Part shown: piece after piece, positions 47,690 to 59,930 of the stretch
Position numbering within the stretch: the first letter of the stretch is position 1
How the letters are laid out: each line of letters starts with the position of its first letter
Assembly (NCBI GenBank): GCA_029582155.1
Contig: CM055895.1
Coordinates: 44,142,578 to 44,206,577 of the forward strand
Direction: 5' to 3'
Length of the DNA: 64,000 nucleotides
DNA from: Panopea generosa
Lineage: Eukaryota; Mollusca; Bivalvia; Adapedonta; Hiatellidae
The notes under the pieces: generated by a model
Told to the model about the DNA's origin: nothing
Database searches by the model: none
Seen by the model: only the letters and a program-made list of their open reading frames with translations
Made by a program: the position numbers and the translations under genes

Positions 47690-48075
47690 TTAGGCAGAGC
47701 AGGGCAGACTGACGGACGGACGGACGGGCGGACGTTCCGCTAGAAGTGATGTTGTGGGGTGCGGTTTTATATGTTATAAAAACATATTTTTTTCATAAAA
47801 CAAAACAAAACCTTTTTTTTTCTAACCCTTATGTCACAAACCTTGAGATCCAACCCTAATTACACTAAAAAAGAATGAAAAAAGGTGAAAAAAAGTAAAA
47901 GAAAAATGTGTAATAATGGAATTAACCCCACAATGCCATTCTGTACGCATTTCGCACTTGTGGGGTGCACATTTACACCCCACAAGTACAAAAAAAACAA
48001 CACAATGCCATTCTGTACTGGCAACGCAACCCACAACTGCCGCTCCAGACGTACGGGCGGACGGACAGACGGACA
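47690..48075. repeat. Repeat bounded by (GACG)n runs, with a perfect hairpin
   Basis: Left edge GACGGACGGACGGACGGGCG (47711-47730). Right edge ACGTACGGGCGGACGGACAG (about 48048-48067). Inside, CTTGTGGGGTG (47957-47967) pairs perfectly with CACCCCACAAG (47976-47986) around an 8-nt loop. CACAATGCCATTCTGTAC occurs twice (about 47930 and 48001). It resembles a small non-autonomous element. Confidence 0.55.
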
Positions 48076-48867
48076 AATTACAATCTTCATGTGTATAATT
48101 CGATTCTCATGTATGGGGTTTTACAAAATCGAAAGAAATTGCGCGACTGCAATTAAAGATTTGTAACCAAGTCTTACATGTTAAATGTACTAATGTAGGT
48201 GTTTATTGGGAATTAGAACGCTATCCATTGTATATAGATTCGTCAAAATGATTAAGTATTGGTTAAAGATATCAATGACTGACAATATTATTTTAAAAAA
48301 TGTATATTATATTATATCTGCATTGGAGTACTGCGAAAAGGGTTGTTTAAATTGGATGTATCGTGTAAAATCTTATTGACTCGAAAATGGTTTGATGTAT
48401 GCGTGAAATAAGCCATTGTTTTCAAATCACAAACCGTACAATGACATTCAAACAACGACTTGTAGATTGTTTTGTTCATCTAGAATTAAAAAAAAAGTAT
48501 TAACATAACTCAAAACTTTGAATATAAACATTATTTAAACATGTTTTGCACTAGAAATTTTCGAAGTTGTATTACAAGATTACGCCTATCTTCTCACTTT
48601 TTAAGAAATGAAACAGAAAGATATTCTAGAGAATGACACGAAATGGTTACCAAGATGTGTGACAGTGTTAAAATTAAATAGAAATTTCATTTTGTATTAA
48701 TATGTCCTAATTATCATGATCTTCGATGCAAATATATTCATAATTGTTATATCCTTGACTTAATGTGTTAAAGTTTATCAATATTCTTCAATAAAAAAAT
48801 AAATCAGAAATTGTTAAATTAATAACGGATCCATTTAAATTATATGAGTATTGAACCGTCGATAGTA
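48076..48867. other. No recognisable feature
   Basis: AT-rich flank of the minisatellite. Confidence 0.35.
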
Positions 48868-51800
48868 AATGCGAATACGTGTGGTGGTGTGCGAACGTGA
48901 ACGTATGTGCAAATACGTGTGGTCGTGTGCGAACGTGAACGTATGTGCAAATACGTGTGGAGGTGCACGAACGTGAACATATGTGCAAATATTTGTGGTG
49001 GTGCGCGAACGTGAAATGTGCGAATACGTGTGGTGGTGCGCGAACGTCAACGTATGTGCAAATACATGTGCTCGTGTTCGAACGTGAACATAATTGCGAA
49101 TACTTGTGGTGGTGTGCGAACGTGAATGTATGTGCGAATACGTGTGGTTGTGTGCGAACGTAAACGTATGTGCAAATGTGTGAGGTGGTGCGCAAACGTG
49201 AACTTATGTGCGAATACGTGTGGTGGTGTGCGAATGTGAACGTAGGTGTGAATACGTGTGGTTGGGCGCAAATGTGAACGTATGTGCGATACGTGTGGTG
49301 GTATGCGAACGTGAACGTATGTGCGATACGTGTGGTGGTTTGTGAACGTGAACGTATGTGTGAATACATGTGATGGTGCGCAAACGTGGACGTATGTGCA
49401 ATTACGTGTGGTCGTTTGCAAACGTGAACATATGTGGGATACGTGTGGTGGTGCACGAACGTGAACGTATGTGCGAATACATGTTGTGGTGGGCGAACGT
49501 GAACGTATATGCGAATACGTGTGGTTGAGCGCGAACATGAACGTATGTGCAAATACGTGTGTTGGTGTACGAACGTGAACGTATGTGCGAATACGTGTGG
49601 ACGTATGCGAACGTGAATGTATGTGCGATACGTGTGGTAGTGTGCGAACGTGAACGTATGTGCGAATACGTATGGTGGTGTGCGAACGTGAACGTATGTG
49701 CAAATACTTGTGGTGGTGTGCGAACGTGAACGTATGTTCGATACGTGTGGTGGTGTGCGAACGTGAACGTATGTGCAAATACTTGTGGTGGTGTGCGAAC
49801 GTGAACGTATGTGCGAATTCGTGTGGTGGTGCGCAAACTTAAAAGTATGTGCAAATACATGTGGTGGTGCGCGAACGTGAACGTATTTGAAAATACGTGT
49901 GGTGGTGTGCGAACGTGAACGTATGTGCGAATACGTTAAGTGGTACGCGAACGTGAACGTATGTGCAAATATGTGTGGTGATGTGCAAACGTGAACGCAT
50001 GTGCGAATACGTGTGGTGGTATGCGAACGTGAACGTATGTGCGAATACGTGTGGTCTTGTGCAAACGTAAACGTTTGTGCGAATACGTGTGGTGGTGTGC
50101 GAACGTGAACGTATGTGCGAATAAGTGTGGTCATGTGCGAACGTAAACGTATGTGCAAATACGTGTGGTGGTGTGCGAACGTGAACGTATGTGCGAATAC
50201 GTGTGGCCGTGTGCGAAAGTGAACGTATATGCGAATACGATATGTGGTGTGCGAACGTGGTCGTGTGCGAACGTGAACATATGTGCAAATACGTAAGGTG
50301 ATGTGCGAACGTGAACCTCTGTGCTAATACGTGTGTTGGTGTACGAATCTGAACGTATGTGCGAATACGTGTCGTCGTGTGCGAACGTGAACGTATGTAC
50401 ATATATGTGTGGTCGTGTGCGAACATGAACGTATGTGCAAATCTGTGTGGTGGTGTGCGAACGTGAACGTATGTGCAAATACGTGTGATGGTGTGCGAAC
50501 GTGAACGCATGTGCGAATACGTGTGGTGGTGCGCGAACGTGAACGTATGTGCGAATACGTGGTGTCGTGTGCGAACGTGAACGTATGTGCAAATACGTGT
50601 GGTTGTGTGCGAACGTGAACGTATGTGCGAATACGTGTGGTGGTGCGCAAACGGAACCGTATGTGCGATTACGTCTGGTGGTGTGCAACGTGAACGTGTG
50701 TGCGAATACGTGTTGTGGTGTGCGAACGTGAACGTATGTGCGGATAAGTGTGGTGGTGCGCGAACGTAAACGTATGTGCGAATACGTGTGGTGGTGCCGA
50801 ACGTTAACGTATATGCGAATACATGTGGTTGTGCGGGAACGTGAACATATGTGCGAATACATGTGGTGCTGTGCGAACGTGAACCTATGTGCGAATACGT
50901 GTGGTGGTATGCAAATGTCAACGTATGTGCAATACGTGTGGTGGTGTGCGAACGTGAACGTATTTGCAAATACGTGTGGTGGTGTGCGAACGTGAACGTA
51001 TGTGTGAATACGTTAAGTGGTACGCGAACGTGAACGTATGTGCAAATATGTGTGGTGATGTGCAAACGTGAACGCATGTGCGAATACGTGTGGTGGTATG
51101 CGAACGTGAACGTATGTGCGAATACGTGTGGTCGTGTGCAAACGTAAACGTTTGTGCGAATACGTGTGGTGGTGTGCGAACGTGAACGTATGTGCAAATA
51201 AGTGTGGTCATGTGCGAACGTAAACGTATGTGCAAATACGTGTGGTGGTGTGCGAACGTGAACGTATGTGCGAATACGTGTGGCCGTGTGCGAAAGTGAA
51301 CGTATATGCGAATACGATATGTGGTGTGCGAACGTGGTCGTGTGCGAACGTGAACATATGTGCAAATACGTTAGGTGATGTGCGAACGTGAACCTCTGTG
51401 CTAATACGTGTGTTGGTGTACGAATCTGAACGTATGTGCGAATACGTGTCGTCGTGTGCGAACGTGAACGTATGTACATATATGTGTGGTCGTGTGCGAA
51501 CATGAACGTATGTGCAAATCTGTGTGGTGGTGTGCGAACGTGAACGTTTGTGCAAATACGTGTGATGGTGTGCGAACGTGAACGCATGTGCGAATACGTG
51601 TTGTATTGTGCGAACGTGAACGTATGTGCGAATACGTTAGGTGGTACTCGAACGTGAACGTATGTGCAAATATGTGTGGTGCTGCGCGAACGTGAACGTA
51701 TGTGCAAATACTTGTGGTGGTGTGCGAATGTGAATGCATGTGCGAATACGTGTAGTGGTGTGCGAACGTGAACGTATGTGTGAATACGTTTGGTCTTGTG

Positions 51801-52326
51801 CGAACTTGAACGTTTGTGCAAATACGTGTGGTGGTGTGCGAACGTGAACGTATGTGCGAATACGTGTGATGGTGTGCGGACATGAACGCTTGTGCGAATA
51901 AGTGTGGTCCTGTGCAAACGAACGTGAACGTATATGAGAATACGTGTGGTTGTGTGCGAACGTGAACTTACGTGCGAATACGTGTGTTGGTGTGCGAACG
52001 TGAACGTATGTGCGAATAGGTGTGGTGGTGTGCGAACGTGAACGTATGTGCGAATACATGTGTAGGTGTGCGGACATGAACGTTTGTGCGAATACGTGTT
52101 ATCGTGTGAGAACGAACGTGAACGTATGTGCGAATACGTGTGATTGTGTGCGAACGTGAACGTTTATGCGAATACGTGTGGTGGTGTGCGAACATGAACG
52201 TATGTGCATATATGTGTGGTCGTGTTCGAACGTAAATGTTTGTGCTAATACGTGTGATGGTGCGCGAACGTGAACGTCTGTGAGAATACGTGTGGTGGTG
52301 CGCGAATGTGAACGTAAGTGCGAATG
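48868..52326. repeat. 38-bp minisatellite, ~90 units
   Basis: The plus-strand unit is approximately ACGTATGTGCGAATACGTGT followed by GGTGGTGTGCGAACGTGA. Landmark GAACGTG steps by 38 bp (37 where one base is lost). Because 38 is not a multiple of three, three units return to frame, and the minus-strand unit has no stop in any frame. This leaves open stretches of 456 codons (48788-50158) and 692 codons (49839-51917) with a 38-residue period rich in His, Thr, Arg and Ser. No signal peptide, domain or other protein feature is seen. 49860-50525 is repeated almost exactly at 50937-51602. Confidence 0.96.
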
Positions 52327-52974
52327 TCCATGTTATTCAACTTGCTATGTGTGAATGTGTTTAATTATTTACATGTTACTACAACATTGTAATTTGATGA
52401 GAAAAATTGGTATAATTTATATTAATAAATGTTCATCTTCTCTTTCTTAAAATCAAGTATATATCATCCATCTAAGAAAGTGTTACACCTGTAAGTTTAT
52501 CTTACAGTGAACTTTTATGGAAATCGTTTCATTCAAATTTAAGAATAATTACCATTTATGTAACATCATGTTTTAATGAATTTGTTTTATCAGCCAGGTA
52601 CATTTCTATAAATATATAATTATATCCGCGTTATCATATGTGTGATGACAACTTGATTAACTTATCTGTTCTTGTTTGAACGGCTTTACAATTAATCCAT
52701 GCGGCTATTATTCATTCAAAACTTGTTACTAGGGGAGTGTTGCTAAAATTGGAAAGACCCGCTAAAAGGATTGTTTCCGATTGGTTACTATAGGTCATAT
52801 GTGCCAGTAACATGGTGATTTTTTTAAAGCGCATTAAACACTTTATAGTTATGAAATAGGAGTTAACGGGTTAGGAGTTAGTCGCTAAGAGCGTACTTTA
52901 GTTTCGTTCTACAGTTTTCGAGTTACAACATTCACAATGTAATTTTCAAGGACTCGCCACTATTATCTAGAGAT
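52327..52974. other. No recognisable feature
   Basis: AT-rich flank of the minisatellite. Confidence 0.35.
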
Positions 52975-53398
52975 AAAGAAGGTAGAAATAAAACTTTAGT
53001 TCTGTTTTTCTTCTTTTTTCAGGGTTTTGTACCTCAGTGATTTATTTTTTTCCTAGCATGAGTTAAATGGTCAGTATTTTAGAAATCTCCACTGAAAATT
53101 TGATGCCGATACCAGCTTTCTGGACAATTCTGTGTCATTTCATAATTGTTGGTTCGAACCGCATCGATGACAAATAGTTGACATATTATTACTCAGGGAA
53201 TTAATAGGTCTCACAAAAGCATTTAATTAAAAAAACAACACCTGGTCAATGTATGTTTTTTCCTTTGTAATTGTATATCTTGAACCAGTGAAGAATTTTA
53301 TCCAAGACACCTGCTGTAGATTTTTTTTTTCACTGTGTTTTGGACATAAATGTTACAATGGAGCCCTATGGGAAATGTAATAGTGGTGTGAGAGGTTA
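52975..53398 (+). repeat. Dispersed repeat, copy 2 (pair at 20050-20455)
   Basis: TGATGCCGATACCAGCTTTC, TGGACAATTCTGTGTCATTT, ATAGTTGACATATTATTACT, TTGAACCAGTGAAGAATTTT and GGGAAATGTAATAGTGGTGT, same order and strand as 20050-20455. Confidence 0.88.
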
Positions 53399-54640
53399 AA
53401 TAATGCAACGATTTAGGCCGCTAGGCGTGACGCGTAGATTCTACAGCATAACACTTCATGCTTTAGCAGGACTTCTAACTAACTTCTTTTCGTTTAAACT
53501 TAAAAAGGGTCAATTAAAACTTCAGACAAATATGTTAATTAGTAGTGACCATGCAATATATTACTATAGTGCATATCTGCGGACATTCGATGTATTTTCT
53601 TCAACAACAAGTGTTTCTTCTATTACACATAATATTATATGATTGTATGAAAGTGTATTATACTGTTATCTACTAAACGGATGATTATGTTGTACAATTA
53701 CGTTTAATGAATATACAAAATAAAATGCAATGGCTGAACTTTACATCAAGCGTTTAACTTCAATCATTATCGTCTTCAACCGTTACCGGCAGCACAAACA
53801 CTTCGTAGATGTTACATAAGTTTGGATTGAATGAAAAATTTGATATAATACAGTGTATTTTCTCAAAGAATTATACTGAACTAGCAATTTCCGCGGGGGA
53901 TTGGCAGTCTTTTCCTAACACCTACCACAAACTCATTAATAAAGATACGAACATTACTTAAAACGCTCCAGGAATATCGAATCTGAGAGATAAGCGAGAG
54001 AGAGTATATACGTTTCGGTCATTAATTTGATAATTGAACTATTAACCAAACCATTGGACCAAGAAAAATAGCTTAAAATAAGGGCTTCGTTTCACAAAAA
54101 CATATGAGTCTGAATCATTCATAATATTTTATATTCATCCATATGAGCCCATCGATCTTAGTGATTGAAGTTTCTCTGAATTAAGATTTCAACTAAGAGA
54201 CTGGACGTCTGACACACTAATTAATATTGCATTTCTACTTGACCAGTGTTTCGCCAGCTTTCAGTACTTAAAGTACTTTGATATGTTTGTATCTCGTAGA
54301 TGACCACAGACAGGGTCAAGTGCTAGCTGACACGATGAGTCATACCTCAGTGTGGTTTTGCTGCTCTAAGGTAGAGACCTTACCAAAACCATGTCTGAAT
54401 ATAGTGATAAAAAGAGAATACATCAACACATCAACCACATAGAACTTTCACTTACCACATTTGTGTAAGATGTTAAACGAATTTCTAGTGGTGTTCCTCA
54501 ACTACATTCAGATGCCACGGAATAACCCATCTCGCAATTTAAACCACGAAGTTACACTGTATCATATCCAAATTCGGTTGTGGCGGAACATGTGACAAAA
54601 ATGCAATACATTTCGTAATCAGAGACTTGATCGACACAGG
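53399..54640. other. No supported gene
   Basis: AT-rich. The 79-codon frame at 53403-53642 starts right after the repeat and has no recognisable motif. Confidence 0.35.
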
Positions 54641-54644
54641 TCAA

Positions 54645-54740
54645 CAATGTAAAAATAAATTTGAATCAGTGTCCTTGAGCAAGACACTTTATCTTTATCC
54701 GCATATGCTTAGTACTAATTCTTCCCAGGAAGAAAGCAAG
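54645..54740 (+). mobile_element. SINE family D tail, head lost
   Basis: GTGTCCTTGAGCAAGACACT, CCGCATATGCTTAGTACTAA and TTCTTCCCAGGAAG are the reverse complement of the body at 3590-3650 and 33970-34030. No tRNA-like head precedes it. Confidence 0.7.
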
Positions 54741-55610
54741 GAACCATTTACAATAAACATTATTTCAGATATCGCCGAGTTGCGAAGCAAATGTGAAAAA
54801 TAACGAGAAGTAGTACAGCTAAATTGAAAACTAACTGAAAGACGCTTGTTTTTTATTTCACGAAACGTGGGGCAGTATCGTTTTAAAAAAATACGTAGAT
54901 ATTGTATTATGATAGTGTTACCGGTATCCGATCAATTAAGAATTGCCTTGAATATTTCAATGCAAAACGCACGTTGACTCTAAATGCTTGTATATAACAT
55001 TTAAACAACTATAAAACAATAATTGTCTACCAAAAAGATAACAATTACGTGCTCATTACATTTACAATTAACGTTAGATCACAGTGATTCAAATATACTT
55101 AAAACAAAATGGCGTCACAAGAGTTTGATAACATGTCACTGGATGACGCAATGTGTCAAATTATAATGACATGAGACTGTAGAAGTGCAAATAACTGCAC
55201 TTAACTTTCACATGAATGAATATTTCTCGATGGCTTTTTATAACATTGTAAATCACTGAATAGCATACAGCTGTTTATTTTTTTTTTAAATTATTTTTTA
55301 TGAAAATTGACAATTAAAACACTGATTTAAAAAAGATATATTTCATTTCAATCTTTATTAATGATTCGATAGAAAATCGCGCAGTTATTAAATGTTTAAC
55401 TGAGCTTGGCAACACACCTACGCAAACATTTGAAATGATGAAGAGGACATGTGTGAATCATCTGTTACACGGGCATTGGCTTTTAGATGGCATAGACTTA
55501 CCGCTAGGGTAATGTGTGACTGGACACTGAATACAAAGGAACTGTTTACAAAGATTTAGAAACATATTAAGATAAAATGCACAAAGATACCACCAATATT
55601 ATATAGAGGA
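54741..55610. other. No recognisable feature
   Basis: AT-rich, no supported frame. Confidence 0.35.
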
Positions 55611-55737
55611 TCTTACATTCGTGCTTATTTATTATTGAATTTATAAAACGAGTTGGAAAACTTATATTCTGCGAGCATTATATCATTTTTCGCAACGAGT
55701 TTGATAAATTCAATAATAAATGAGCACGAATGTAAGA
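55611..55737. mobile_element. Foldback (MITE-like) element
   Basis: Arms of 45 bp, TCTTACATTCGTGCTTATTT... (55611-55655) and ...AAATGAGCACGAATGTAAGA (55693-55737), pair over most of their length around a 37-bp centre. The diverged relative is at 23706-23835. Confidence 0.82.
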
Positions 55738-56660
55738 TTCGTTTGAACATAACTCGGACACGTTAACATGTACCAATTTAGACTGATGAAATTTTTCATA
55801 GATGCGGCTAGAAATCGATGCATGAAGTACGGCGTGTTCATGGACGGCAACCGGGCTAAATAAGTTTACAACTATAACTTACATTCGAAACAGTCGGTTG
55901 CCAAAAAAATATTTGAGATTTTGACTGAGTTATAAGGTCATTCGGTCACCACAAGCAAAACTTTTAACTGGATGAGATAATACCAAAAATATTCATATTT
56001 AAGATATCTGTTATGACCATCAGTATTGGTTTATTTTAAACTACCAATGGCGTGTGTATAAAATAATGACATGTATTATTCACCGAGGTCATGGGTCAAA
56101 GATCACCTACTGAAGTAATGAAGAATTTGCACAAAATATGACATAATATTAATTTGTTTTAGCCTTATACAAGGCAACTCATAAGGGTTTTGTGTAACCT
56201 GTGTCAAATGTCATTATACAAACTTAAACACAACATTTTCATGTGTTATGATGAAATAACAGGTATGCATCTAGTTTGACGGACTTAAAAGGCCAAAGGT
56301 CACCATATAGTAGCATGCGCAATATGTTAAATTGGAACAAATATGTATATGAAATAACAATGTTCATATTTAAGATGGTTTTTTTTATATATTTTACTAA
56401 CAGAAATGATTCAATTTAAACATATCTTCAAATATGCTTGAAATAATATGTATCATTCATTAAAGTAATTCGGTCAAAGGTCAAGTAGTAAAATATTGAG
56501 GAGGGAATTTTTCAATGTCATATTTTTTTATTATTTTTTAGCTTTATTATAGGGTACTAATCAAAATAATGTGAAATGTTTGTTCAATGTCATCATACAA
56601 ACAACAATTTGTTGTATATTTTGTTATTTATGGGTATATTGATATATGCATCGTTGTAAT
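55738..56660 (+). repeat. Interspersed repeat with three GGTCAAAGGTCA-like blocks
   Basis: GGGTCAAAGATCACCTACTG (56092), GGCCAAAGGTCACCATATAG (56290) and GGTCAAAGGTCAAGTAGTAA (56471) recur. AATATTCATATTTAAGAT and TGTCATTATACAAACTTAAA-type blocks lie between them (units of roughly 190-400 bp). No coding potential. Confidence 0.55.
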
Positions 56661-58099
56661 GAACTTGACCTTACATACTTTTCATCCGTATTTTGTACAA
56701 AATGCAGCTGCATGTAATTTTATAGATGTGCTGTATGTAGCAAATATTGTACACATGTAGAGTATATTAAGACAATAAATATGACATAAGGTTTGTCCAA
56801 TAGCATTACAGCAGCGTATCACAATAACAGTTAAGTTTCACCGCTAAATGTCTAGCACATTGCATGTCCTGGTTCTAGAAATGTTTGTATAATCAGGCTA
56901 GTAGCGATACGTTTTGTGGTATAAAACTACCTAATGTTTCGCCAATCTAAGAGAACTCTCGTATTTAATATTTAACATCGAGTCTGATTTGTTTTGAGAT
57001 TGTAAAATATGATTATTAAACAATATAACATAAGCAAAAATTATAATATAATAGGGTCCATGTTACTGTGACCTCTCTAGCACACTAAATTATTTTAATG
57101 CATAATGCAATCATATGAAATACAGAGCTGGATCACCTTTTATTACAGAATAATTAGACTGATAAACTTTTAGCACTGAACATCTATTGCACCATTAGAC
57201 ATTAAAATCACGAAATCTTCAGCAACTTTAGATAGATAGATATTTTATAATCTAGACCAAAACCTACGTTTGAAAAGCAATTCCATCATTAGGCAGCTAT
57301 ATCTTTATTATTATTATATCTAGAGCATTTCCAGTCAAATGTATATTAGGTTCTCGTTTTTCCTTTGCGCAGCAGTACATATAAATGAAACTCAATGGAC
57401 GGTAATCTATAATGTTTGAACATTTAAATATGTTTTGGTTGAAACTATAATAGTTATACGGCAAGACTAAGGAAATACAATGGTTAAATTTTTTTTGTAT
57501 GTTAAATAATACCTCTTAAAAAATCAAAGATTAATTTGCCAAATCTGACTGTTTTAAGTCTGAGCCAAATTTTAAGTTTGAAGAGAAATGCAGCCGATAT
57601 GATCTGATACCGAAATCATATTAAATGTTGCCTATATAAGGATAGCTAAACTTACTGTTGTAGTCCTATTCAAATGCCGATAGGAGTTGTTGGAATTTTA
57701 ACAGCAACTTCTAGTACATATTTAAGAAGGTCGGCTGTTATCATTTTAAAAAAGAATATATCGAATGTCCTCATTTATTGTCTGGTGTCAATACATTGTT
57801 AATGTTCTGAGAGAGAATTTCCTTACAGTTTAAACATATTTTATTACTTATGTTACATATATTTAACATCACATGATGATACATATTTGTATATAACATA
57901 CGCGAATGGATTGAACTGCAAGTTATAACAACATTAGGTACAGTTCTCTCCATATCATCAACATCAATAAAGTATGTATACCGGAATGAAATGTAATAAC
58001 ATTCATAATATTGGTTATAATTTTAAATGAATACTACAAAGTTTTTAACTTGAAAAAAAGAAACACTCAGAATTGTGAAAAAAATGAAGGGGAAATCCC
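56661..58099. other. No supported gene
   Basis: AT-rich. Its right edge at about 58100 is the breakpoint of the LINE relic. The palindromic GGGGATTTCCCC is at 58090-58101. Confidence 0.4.
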
Positions 58100-59930
58100 C
58101 GTTTGATAAACATGTCACAAAATACCATACATGTAGACTTTTTTCATCAAAAGCTTTACATATTTGATTGTAAATGTCAATTAGTTGATAAACAGTCGAA
58201 TGACCACGTAAGAAACCAGATTGTTTTTCAAATATTAATTTGTTTGTATGTAAATAATTGTAAATATGTTTAAAAACAACGCGCTCCATAACCTTCCCTA
58301 CACAACTGATAAGGGAAATTGGTATATAATTAGAGGGAGAGTCTTTTGCTCCTTTCTTTAACAGAGGTATTACATTTGCTAATTACCAAGCATTTGGATA
58401 TATATTTTCTTGAAGTGACCGATTGAACAATATAGAAAGGGGACGACAAATAGTTTGAGAATTTTCTTTTAACATAGGGTGACTGTTTTCATCGGGTCCA
58501 AAAGCTTTATTTAATGTTAAATTTGTTAAAATATCAGTTATTTCTGTTTCTGTGATATTAAAGTCACTTGGTCTTGTGTTAGTTTTAGATCTAAAAGCAG
58601 GTAAATTTACACGAAAATCATCAACTGATGAAATTGATATGAAAAAGGCATTTAAAATATTAGCTTTATCTACATCAGGTACAGAATACGAATTGTCAGC
58701 GTTAATGAGTGGTTGTACTGTCTCACAGCTTTTAGAATCTTCCTTAATTAACATTTTGATAGTTTTTCAATAATTTCGTGGATTAGATGAGTGCATGCCA
58801 CATATTGAATATTCAAGATTATTATAAGATAGTTACTTAGCATGTTTTTTCATGTTATTAATCTTATTTCTGAGGTTTTTGTAATTTTGCCAATCCGATA
58901 CATTACCTGAGCTGAGAGCCATTACTTTTTGTCTGTCCCGTTTACGAGAAAAATGTCGTATCTCAGAGTTGTACTATGGTTTATCTTTTGACCGGATTGT
59001 GACGAGACTGTTTGGGATACATAGTTTATAAACTCGATAAATTTTGTAATGAAAGATTTTTGGGCAGAGTCTAGAGAGTCTTTTAATACAATTGACCAGT
59101 CTGTCTATGAAATAAGGTTTTTCAAGGTATTAAAATCAGCTCGTTTATAATTCCAAACTCTTCGTTTGAATGGCTTGTTTGTATAAAAATTACTTTCTAT
59201 AAAAACATATGTACCGTAATGGTCACTTATGAGGGCAGATGTTTCAAAAACACCAGAATTGAGACATTTTATCTGATTCGAGGTGGCGATAGGGTCTATC
59301 AATGTACTAGTAGTGTTGGTTACGCGTGTGGGCTCTTTGATAATATTGGTCATGTCATTGAGTGATAGTATATCTCGAAATGTATGATTACATGGGTTAA
59401 GTTGGTCTTCCTTTATATCCCCTAAGATAATAATATTGGTTTGTGTTTCCAATACTTTCTCAGTACATATGTTAACCCTGTCCCAGAACTCAACGGCATA
59501 GTCTGGTGGTCGGTAAATAGTGCATATCAGAAACGATTGACTTTGCTCTTTAACTTCAAACCAAATAGTTTCAGGAACAATATTTTCCAATTCAAATGAC
59601 TCTAGATGACACTATTTCAGAACAAAACATATACTAACAATCCGCCTGAATGTGCTGAACAGTCTTTACGATACATTTTGTTAAAACCCTCTAAAACCAA
59701 AAAATCGTCACGGACATCAATCATAAGATTGGTTTCAGTGAAGCATAATATGTCGTAATCAAAGAAATATTCTTTGATATAGTCAAATTTATTCCTAATA
59801 CTACGAATATTTTGGTGCAATATTGAAAAACATTGGTTGTTCCCATCGTTCGGACCAGGGTTAAGTTCTATAGCCCTAGATAAAATTATTATATAGCGTG
59901 AAATTAGTGTACAACGGATATTTTGCAAGT
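58100..59930 (-). pseudogene. CR1/Jockey-like LINE, 5' half: endonuclease and start of RT
   Basis: Minus strand. 59617-59928 reads IELNPGP, then FSILHQNIRSIRNKFDYIKE and ILCFTETNL (endonuclease start). 59105-59590 reads ICTIYRPPDY, IIILGDIKEDQLN, TLIDPI and LISDHYGTYVF, with the SDH catalytic His. 58760-59000 holds KPWYNSEIRHFSRKRDR and SDWQNYKNLRNKINNMKKH. 58383-58754 carries the RT start (NLTLNKAFGPDENSHPMLK, PLSILFNRSLQENIYPNAW). After an in-frame stop come LANVIPLLKKGAKDSPSNY, PISLISCVGKVMERVVFKHI and SGFLRGHSTVYQLIDIYNQI. A one-base loss in an A run precedes MVFCD (RT motif A), and homology ends there. The FADD box and 3' end are absent, the opposite of usual 5' truncation. Confidence 0.87.

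Noticed and set aside
48788..50158. 456-codon minus-strand open frame
   Set aside because: Same array; it overlaps other open frames with the same 38-residue period.
49839..51917. 692-codon minus-strand open frame as a His-rich repeat protein
   Set aside because: It lies wholly inside the 38-bp minisatellite. The frame is open only because the unit lacks stops in every minus frame. No flanking promoter, start context or domain is seen.
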